A stretch of DNA of 46,204 nt, taken from NCBI GenBank assembly GCA_016209525.1, contig JACQWK010000623.1:1-46204 (forward strand), given 5' to 3'. Below the pieces are notes generated by a model. It did no database searches and was not told the origin of the DNA. It was given only the letters and a program-made list of their open reading frames with translations. A program made the position numbers and the translations under genes. This DNA comes from Verrucomicrobiota bacterium (GTDB taxonomy: Bacteria; Verrucomicrobiota; Verrucomicrobiia; Limisphaerales; SIBE01). Below are positions 41,152-46,204 of this stretch, piece by piece. Each line of letters begins with the position of its first letter. The stretch's first letter is position 1.

Positions 41152-41433
41152 TTAGGTGAGAGTAATCTTGTGCCCCTTTTCCAGGGTTACGATCGCCTTC
41201 TTCCAATCCGGAGATTTCCCGGCGTGAAGCGTGCGCTGCCGGCGGAGTTTGCCGCGCACATTCATCGTTCGCACATCGAGGACTTCGACCTTGAACAACT
41301 CCTCGACGGCCTGTCGGATCTGAATCTTGTTCGCGCGCCGATCCGCCACGACGGTGTACTGGTTGAATTTCTCGCTTTGCACGGTTCCTTTCTCCGTGAC
41401 ACGGACCGTTTTAATGACTTCAAAAGTGTTCAT
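41152..41433 (-). CDS. rplW: 50S ribosomal protein L23
   Basis: A tunnel-exit protein that docks trigger factor and SRP. The 93 residues read VIKTVRVTEKGTVQSEKFNQ near the start and DRRANKIQIRQAVEELFKV and GKSPDWKKAIVTLEKGHKI further on, matching L23. It begins three bases after rplD. Confidence 0.95.
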   Translation of the reverse strand: MNTFEVIKTVRVTEKGTVQSEKFNQYTVVADRRANKIQIRQAVEELFKVEVLDVRTMNVRGKLRRQRTLHAGKSPDWKKAIVTLEKGHKITLT

Positions 41434-41436
41434 GGG

Positions 41437-42066
41437 TCATTTGTCCCTATTCAGGCGCTGCTCGACCTTCTCGAAGGCGTCGCGAGTAAACACCAGCTTG
41501 GCAAAGCGCAGGACCTGATACGTGTTGAGCGTATCGCTCGTCGTCACTTCCACATCCGGCACGTTCCGGGAGGCCAACAACAGGTTCCGATCAACGGCAG
41601 AAGCGACAATCAAGGTCGTGCCCTCGATCTGCAGCGTCGACATCACCCCGAGAAATTCTTTGGTCTTGTGCGAATTCAGTTTCAGATCGGACAACAGGAT
41701 CACGTCCCCCGCCTTCAGGCGTTCGCTCAAGGCCTTTTGCAGAGCCAGCCGCCGGGTCGCTTTCGAGACCTTGATGCTCCAGTCGCGCGGCTTCGGCCCA
41801 AAAACCACGCCCCCGCCTCGCCACAGAGGCGAAGCGAAAGATCCGGCGCGCGCTCGGCCAGTCCCTTTTTGTCTCCAGGGCTTCTTGCCGCTGCCGGCCA
41901 CTTCTCCCATCGTTTTGGTGCTGGCAGTGCCGCTGCGGCGCGCCGCGAGGGAGGCGACAACCACATCGTGGACCGCCTGGGTGCCTTTTCCATCTTGAAT
42001 CACAGGGAATGTCACCTCGAAGTCTCCCTGCGGATTGCCTTGAATGTCTTTAACTGTGAGTTTCAT
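41437..42066 (-). CDS. rplD: 50S ribosomal protein L4
   Basis: A tunnel-wall protein; in E. coli it also represses the S10 operon. The 209 residues begin MKLTVKDIQGNPQGDFEV and include the tunnel loop region GEVAGSGKKPWRQKGTGRAR, followed by AGSFASPLWRGGGVVFGPKP. The end shows FTRDAFEKVEQRL. Length is standard. It begins 12 bases after rplC. I recognised no S10-type leader upstream of rpsJ. Confidence 0.96.
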   Translation of the reverse strand: MKLTVKDIQGNPQGDFEVTFPVIQDGKGTQAVHDVVVASLAARRSGTASTKTMGEVAGSGKKPWRQKGTGRARAGSFASPLWRGGGVVFGPKPRDWSIKVSKATRRLALQKALSERLKAGDVILLSDLKLNSHKTKEFLGVMSTLQIEGTTLIVASAVDRNLLLASRNVPDVEVTTSDTLNTYQVLRFAKLVFTRDAFEKVEQRLNRDK

Positions 42067-42078
42067 GGCCTCCGTCGA

Positions 42079-42732
42079 TTAACTGGCTGGCGGGGAAGAT
42101 TTCTTCGGCATCTTCTTGGCCTCGCGAATCACGATGTAATCTCCTTTGGCGCCTGGCACAGCCCCCTTAATGAGGAGGACATTGTCGCTTTCTCGGACCT
42201 GAACGACCTGGAGATTTTGCACGGTGCGGCGGACTTGGCCCATGTGACCGGGCATGCGCATGCCTCGCCGCACAGTGCCGGGGAACAAGCGCTGGCCAAT
42301 GGCTCCAGGGCGACGGTGCCATCCCTTGGAACCGTGGGTCGAGTCGCCGCCGCGAAAATGGTGGCGCTTCACCACGCCTTCAAATCCTCGGCCCTTCGTG
42401 ACACCGATGGCATCGACAAAATCACCCTGAGCAAAAATATTCGCGCCGATCACGTCGCCGGGTTTTACGTTCAATGAAAAATTTCGAAATTCGCGGACTC
42501 GCTTCACCGGCGACGACTTATGTTTGAGGAAATGTCCTCTCAAGGCCTTTGTCACACGGTGCTCCTTTTGGTCGTCAAACCCAAGTTGGACCGCGCTATA
42601 GCCGTCGGACTCGACGGTCTTGCATTGCATCACGCGATTGGGTCCGGCGAGCACGACTGTTACCGGAATGACAACTCCGTTCGTGTCATAGACCCGTGTC
42701 TGTCCCAGTTTTTTTCCAAGCAGGCCAATCAT
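42079..42732 (-). CDS. rplC: 50S ribosomal protein L3
   Basis: An assembly-initiating 23S rRNA protein near the peptidyl transferase centre. The 217 residues start MIGLLGKKLGQTRVYDTNG and contain GRGFEGVVKRHHFRGGDSTH, GSKGWHRRPGAIGQRLFPG and GMRMPGHMGQVRRTVQNLQV, all diagnostic. It begins four bases after rpsJ and ends with a short basic/Ser/Pro tail. Confidence 0.97.
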   Translation of the reverse strand: MIGLLGKKLGQTRVYDTNGVVIPVTVVLAGPNRVMQCKTVESDGYSAVQLGFDDQKEHRVTKALRGHFLKHKSSPVKRVREFRNFSLNVKPGDVIGANIFAQGDFVDAIGVTKGRGFEGVVKRHHFRGGDSTHGSKGWHRRPGAIGQRLFPGTVRRGMRMPGHMGQVRRTVQNLQVVQVRESDNVLLIKGAVPGAKGDYIVIREAKKMPKKSSPPAS

Positions 42733-42736
42733 AGGG

Positions 42737-43045
42737 CTAAATCTTAATGGTGATGTCCACCCCGGCTGGGAGGTTCAACTTCTTGAGTTCGTCCACCGTT
42801 TTCGCGGTGGGATCGATAATGTCCAAGAGCCGCTTGTGCGTCCGCTGTTCAAAGGTCTCATGTGACTTTTTGTCGGCATGAGGTGAGCGCTGGACGGTAA
42901 AACGCTCAATCCGGGTGGGCAGCGGGATGGGCCCCGCCACGAGCGCGCCCGTGCGTTTGACGGTCTCCACGATGTCGTGGGCGGACTGGTCTATGACCCG
43001 ATGGTCGTAGGCCTTCAGACGGATGCGAATGCGTTGACCTGCCAT
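42737..43045 (-). CDS. rpsJ: 30S ribosomal protein S10
   Basis: A small-subunit head protein that also joins NusB in antitermination. The ATG at 43045 gives [19 protein letters not shown] and 102 residues, the family's usual size; the frame is open four codons further. [20 protein letters not shown] and the end [11 protein letters not shown] are typical. It follows fusA by 30 bases, with no tuf gene between them. Confidence 0.97.
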   Translation of the reverse strand: MAGQRIRIRLKAYDHRVIDQSAHDIVETVKRTGALVAGPIPLPTRIERFTVQRSPHADKKSHETFEQRTHKRLLDIIDPTAKTVDELKKLNLPAGVDITIKI

Positions 43046-43075
43046 AACAAAGAACAATAGGTTCGTCGCACCCTA

Positions 43076-45253
43076 TCAGGTGCGTGCCGGTTTTGGTTTC
43101 GCTAAATCTAAAATCGTCGCTGCGATGCTCGCCGGGACATGCTCGAAGCGCAGCGGTTCCATCGAGTAATTGGCGCGGCCCTTGGAAAGGGACCGAATCG
43201 CCGTTGCATAGCCGAACAATTCAGCCAGGGGGACTTCCGCGTAAAGCACGACCGCGCCGCTTTTCACTTCAAGACTCTGAATTTTCCCGCGGCGGCGGTT
43301 CAGGTCACCCAGCAGATCGCCTTGGTACTCTTCGGGTGTCGTCACCTCGACTTTCATGACGGGCTCCAGGAGCACCGGATTTGCCCTTTTTGCGGCATCC
43401 TTGAGCGCGAAGATCCCGGCCATCTTGAAAGCGAGTTCACTGGAATCGACCTCGTGGAAGGTGCCCTCCATGATGTTGACCTTCAAATCCACCATCGGAT
43501 AGTTAGCGAGCACCCCTCCCTGGATGGCTTCTTCGATTCCGTCAATAACCGCAGGGATATATTCTTTGGGGATTGTGCCGCCGACGACCTTGTTCTCGAT
43601 CACGACGCCCTGGCCGGATCCGTTCGGCTCGACGGTGATGATGGCATGGCCGTATTGGCCTCGGCCTCCGCTTTGCCGAATGAACTTGCCCTCGCCTTCG
43701 GCAGCTTTGGTGATGGTTTCCCGATACGCGATCTGGGGCGCTCCGGCGGTAGCATCCACCTTGAATTCACGCAGCAACCGATCCCGAATTATCTCGAGAT
43801 GGAGCTCTCCCATTCCCGCGATGATCAATTGCCCCGTGTCTTCATTCGTGAAGCAGCGGAAGGTGGGATCTTCCTCGGCCAACCGCTGGAGTCCTTCCCC
43901 CAGTTTGTCGCGATCGGCCTTGGTCTTCGGTTCGACCGCCATAGAGATCACCGGCTCGGGAAAAGTCGGCGGTTCGAGCAGAATCGAGAAGTCCTCGTCG
44001 CAAAGCGTGTCGCCGGTCGTGATGTTCTTCAGTCCGACCAACGCCGCGATATCCCCGGCATGAACGGTGTCCACTTCGATGCGTTTGTCGGCCTGAATCA
44101 TCATCACGCGGCTCACCCGGTCCCGTTTGTTGGTCCGCGGATTGTAGATCACCTCACTCTTGCGCAGCGTGCCGCTGTAAACCCTGAAGAACACCAACTT
44201 CCCCACGTAAGGATCGCTCCAGAGTTTGAAGGCCAAAGCGCAGAATTTCCCGCTGTCGTCAGGGGTGACCTCGATTCGTGTCTCGGGGTCGTCCGAGTCT
44301 TGCCCCACCGCAGGCGGAATGTCCAATGGTGACGGCAGATAATCGATGATCGCATCCACCAACGGCTGAACGGCCCGCTTCTTGAACGCCGAGCCGCACA
44401 ACACCGGCACGAGTTCGATTTTGCAGGTCAACCGGCGAATGGCCCGCTTCAGGACGAGCGGCTCAATCGGCTTGTCTTCGATGACCAATTCGGCGATCTC
44501 GTCGTCCTTGTTGGCAACTCCATCGATCAGTTCGGCCAGCGCAAAACGGGCCCGGTCTTTGTCTTCTTCGGGAATCTCCGTGATTTGGTAATTGAGCCCC
44601 ATGTCATCGCCGAGGTCATAGAGAATCGCCTTTTGGCTGATGATATCGATTACGCCTTGAAACGTCTCCTCTTTTCCGACGGGGATGGCGACCGGGTAGG
44701 CGTAGGCGCCAAGCTTCTTCCGCATCTCGGTCACGGCGTTTTCAAAATTTGCGCCCGTCCGATCCATCTTATTCACGAACGCGATTCGCGGCACACGGTA
44801 TTTCGTGGCCTGGCGCCAAACGGTCTCAGACTGTGGCTGGACGCCAGCCACTCCGCAGAAAACAGCCACGGCGCCGTCGAGCACCCGCATCGACCGCTCC
44901 ACTTCGGCCGTGAAATCGACGTGCCCTGGGGTGTCGATGATGTTGATGCGATGCGGAAGGCCGGTGAAGCTTTTCTCCAAGCCGTCTTCCTTCTGTGTCC
45001 AGTAACACGTCGTCGCCGCCGACGTGATGGTGATCCCGCGCTCACGCTCTTGCTCCATCCAGTCCGTCACCGTGTTGCCGTCGTCCACATCGCCCATCTT
45101 GTGAATGAGCCCGGTATAAAAAAGGATCCGCTCGGTGGTCGTCGTCTTGCCGGCGTCAATATGCGCCGCGATCCCGATGTTGCGGGTGCGCTCCATCGAG
45201 TACTTTCGGTTCGGCGAGTTCACCGACTTCGTCTTTTCCATTACAACTTCCAT
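43076..45253 (-). CDS. fusA: Elongation factor G
   Basis: The translocation GTPase. GTPase motifs are complete: AAHIDAGKTTTTE (G1), DTPGHVDFT (G3), NKMDRTGA (G4) and GSAFKKRAV (G5). Domains II-V follow, with ISMAVEPKTKADRDKLGEGL, GGRGQYGHAII and the C-terminal EYQGDLLGDLNRRRGKI. Starts possible are ATG 45253 (MEVVMEK, used here, 725 residues) and ATG 45241 (MEKTKS, 721); both give a short extra N-terminus before the usual first residues. The frame is open to 45316, but that part overlaps a terminator-like hairpin. A 7-base inverted repeat (45255-45271) ends one base before the 45253 start. Confidence 0.97.
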   Translation of the reverse strand: MEVVMEKTKSVNSPNRKYSMERTRNIGIAAHIDAGKTTTTERILFYTGLIHKMGDVDDGNTVTDWMEQERERGITITSAATTCYWTQKEDGLEKSFTGLPHRINIIDTPGHVDFTAEVERSMRVLDGAVAVFCGVAGVQPQSETVWRQATKYRVPRIAFVNKMDRTGANFENAVTEMRKKLGAYAYPVAIPVGKEETFQGVIDIISQKAILYDLGDDMGLNYQITEIPEEDKDRARFALAELIDGVANKDDEIAELVIEDKPIEPLVLKRAIRRLTCKIELVPVLCGSAFKKRAVQPLVDAIIDYLPSPLDIPPAVGQDSDDPETRIEVTPDDSGKFCALAFKLWSDPYVGKLVFFRVYSGTLRKSEVIYNPRTNKRDRVSRVMMIQADKRIEVDTVHAGDIAALVGLKNITTGDTLCDEDFSILLEPPTFPEPVISMAVEPKTKADRDKLGEGLQRLAEEDPTFRCFTNEDTGQLIIAGMGELHLEIIRDRLLREFKVDATAGAPQIAYRETITKAAEGEGKFIRQSGGRGQYGHAIITVEPNGSGQGVVIENKVVGGTIPKEYIPAVIDGIEEAIQGGVLANYPMVDLKVNIMEGTFHEVDSSELAFKMAGIFALKDAAKRANPVLLEPVMKVEVTTPEEYQGDLLGDLNRRRGKIQSLEVKSGAVVLYAEVPLAELFGYATAIRSLSKGRANYSMEPLRFEHVPASIAATILDLAKPKPART

Positions 45254-45254
45254 C

Positions 45255-45271
45255 TTATTCTCGAAGAATAA
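45255..45271. other. Short palindrome touching the fusA start
   Basis: TTATTCT and AGAATAA are perfect 7-base arms around CGA. On the mRNA this hairpin would cover the region where the fusA ribosome binding site is expected and end one base before the ATG at 45253. It is adjacent to the terminator-like hairpin at 45267-45303, so the two may act together; that is inference. Confidence 0.45.
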
Positions 45272-45303
45272 AAATGCCCCGATTGAGTCGAGCCGTCGGG
45301 GCA
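45267..45303 (-). terminator. Intrinsic terminator-like hairpin between rpsG and fusA
   Basis: On the transcribed strand TGCCCCGA (45303-45296) pairs with TCGGGGCA (45282-45275) across a 13-base loop, and TTTTTATT follows directly. This is the form of a rho-independent terminator, placed 19 bases after the rpsG stop. It would let part of the transcription stop before fusA, or it may be an attenuator. No other such signal was seen in the cluster. Confidence 0.65.
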
Positions 45304-45321
45304 AATTCAGCGACAAACAGG

Positions 45322-45795
45322 CTACCAGCGAAAATGGGCAAAGGCCTTGTTCGCCTGGGCCATTTTGTGGACCTCATCGCGTTTGCGAATCGCGTTCCCT
45401 TGACCCTGGTAGGCGTCCATAATCTCGGCCGCGAGGGCCTCTTTCATCGGAACGCCCTTCCGCGCGTCCGCCAAATCGACCAGCCAGCGGAAGGCCAAAG
45501 CCAACTGGCGATCCGGAGGGACCTCAACCGGCACTTGATAAGTGGCGCCGCCCACGCGGCGGGCTTTGACTTCCAGCCGAGGTTTCGCGTTATCAACCGC
45601 GCGCTGCAGAATCTCCAAGGCGTTTGCGCTCGGATTCTTTTCTGTAATTCTGTCGAAAGTTCCGTAAACAATCCGCTGCGCCAGGCTTTTCTTGCCTCGC
45701 CCCATCACGACGTTGACTAGTCGGGACACCAAAGTGCTGTGATATTTTGCATCTTCCAGCACCGGTTTCTTGATCGCTCGGCGGCGTCTTGACAT
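45322..45795 (-). CDS. rpsG: 30S ribosomal protein S7
   Basis: A nucleating protein of the small-subunit head, touching E-site tRNA; in E. coli it represses the str operon. The 157 residues start MSRRRRAIKKPVLEDAKYHS and contain NVVMGRGKKSLAQRIVYGTF, ARRVGGATYQVPVEVPPDRQ and the end ANKAFAHFRW, all typical. It begins ten bases after the rpsL stop, too small a gap for an E. coli-type S7 site between these genes. Confidence 0.97.
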   Translation of the reverse strand: MSRRRRAIKKPVLEDAKYHSTLVSRLVNVVMGRGKKSLAQRIVYGTFDRITEKNPSANALEILQRAVDNAKPRLEVKARRVGGATYQVPVEVPPDRQLALAFRWLVDLADARKGVPMKEALAAEIMDAYQGQGNAIRKRDEVHKMAQANKAFAHFRW

Positions 45796-45805
45796 AGAAA
45801 TGGGT

Positions 45806-46204
45806 TTACTTCGCCGCGGCTGCCGCGGGCTTCGCCGTCTTCGGGCGTTTGACTCCGTATTTCGACCGGCTCACGCGGCGCTTTTCGACACCCGCCGCGT
45901 CCAACGTCCCGCGGACAATATGGTAGCGGACTCCCGGCAAATCTTTCACGCGTCCTCCACGAACGAGCACGATGGAGTGTTCCTGCAAATTGTGGCCCTC
46001 GTCCGGAATATAAGCGATGACCTCGTAACCATTCGTCAGCCGGACCTTGGCCACTTTCCGCATGGCGGAATTAGGCTTTTTGGGGGTCCGGGTCATGACT
46101 TGGACGCAAACACCTCGCCGGAAAGGCGCCTGCTCCAGAGCCGGCGACTTGGACTTGTACTTCAGTCGTCTCCGGCCTTTGCGGACCAGTTGATTGATCG
46201 TCGG
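45806..46204 (-). CDS. rpsL: 30S ribosomal protein S12 (start codon beyond the window edge)
   Basis: A decoding-site protein; mutations in it give streptomycin resistance in other bacteria. Reading inward from the window edge gives [19 protein letters not shown], so only the ATG codon itself is missing. Conserved stretches are [39 protein letters not shown] (with the Lys of PKKPNSA that governs streptomycin response) and [19 protein letters not shown]. The protein ends with a short Lys/Pro/Ala tail ([11 protein letters not shown]). It heads the ribosomal cluster seen here. Confidence 0.96.
   Translation of the reverse strand, partial: PTINQLVRKGRRRLKYKSKSPALEQAPFRRGVCVQVMTRTPKKPNSAMRKVAKVRLTNGYEVIAYIPDEGHNLQEHSIVLVRGGRVKDLPGVRYHIVRGTLDAAGVEKRRVSRSKYGVKRPKTAKPAAAAAK

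Noticed and set aside
43139-44332. Long plus-strand frame opposite fusA (397 residues), and similar frames opposite other ribosomal genes
   Set aside because: These are shadows of conserved minus-strand genes caused by codon bias; the translations show no family resemblance.
1-46204. CRISPR array
   Set aside because: The repeats are palindromic, dispersed and varied; no series of regularly spaced identical repeats with spacers is present.

Overview
The window looks like chromosomal DNA from a member of the Verrucomicrobia, probably a free-living soil or freshwater lineage of the Pedosphaera/Limisphaerales type. The evidence is a secreted DUF1592-type cytochrome c protein paired with a DUF1552 protein, CRTAC1-type FG-GAP/ASPIC proteins, a cupredoxin-cytochrome c fusion, PQQ-type propellers, and a dense load of short palindromic repeats. 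This assignment rests on gene families only; no 16S rRNA gene is present. I found no tRNA, rRNA, CRISPR array, transposase or phage gene.

Left part (1-27654): accessory and metabolic genes on both strands. In order they are a zinc/manganese-type ABC permease (+), a membrane-anchored FG-GAP/ASPIC protein (-), an acetamidase/formamidase (-), a DUF1592 cytochrome c and DUF1552 pair with a 4-base stop/start overlap (+), a HEAT-repeat protein (+), a CPBP membrane protease (-), a secreted CRTAC1-like propeller coupled to a BNR sialidase (+), a secreted propeller-like hypothetical protein (+), a large secreted zincin metalloprotease (-), the biotin genes bioF-bioA (-), a cupredoxin-cytochrome c / ppx / small lipoprotein cluster (-) and a PQQ-like propeller (-). 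Many of these products are predicted to be exported.

Right part (28011-46204): one uninterrupted minus-strand block of 32 genes merging the str, S10, spc and alpha operons: rpsL-rpsG-fusA-rpsJ-rplC-rplD-rplW-rplB-rpsS-rplV-rpsC-rplP-rpmC-rpsQ-rplN-rplX-rplE-rpsN-rpsH-rplF-rplR-rpsE-rplO-secY-map-infA-rpmJ-rpsM-rpsK-rpsD-rpoA-rplQ. There is no tuf between fusA and rpsJ and no rpmD (L30) between rpsE and rplO. rpsL is cut by the window edge just inside its start codon. Several ribosomal proteins carry low-complexity tails, most strikingly an Ala/Pro/Lys-rich N-terminal extension of about 85 residues on S11.

The most unusual theme is the repeats. Several families of short imperfect palindromes (about 30-150 bp) sit in most gaps of the left part and in one gap inside the ribosomal cluster. 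They are also read in frame as protein: two apparent insertions inside bioA, and repeat-derived N-terminal segments in the HEAT protein, the sialidase, the small lipoprotein and possibly the cupredoxin-cytochrome. This resembles the coding palindromic elements known from Rickettsia. Other candidates worth checking are a hairpin-plus-T-tract between rpsG and fusA and a nested hairpin just upstream of the rpoA ribosome binding site.
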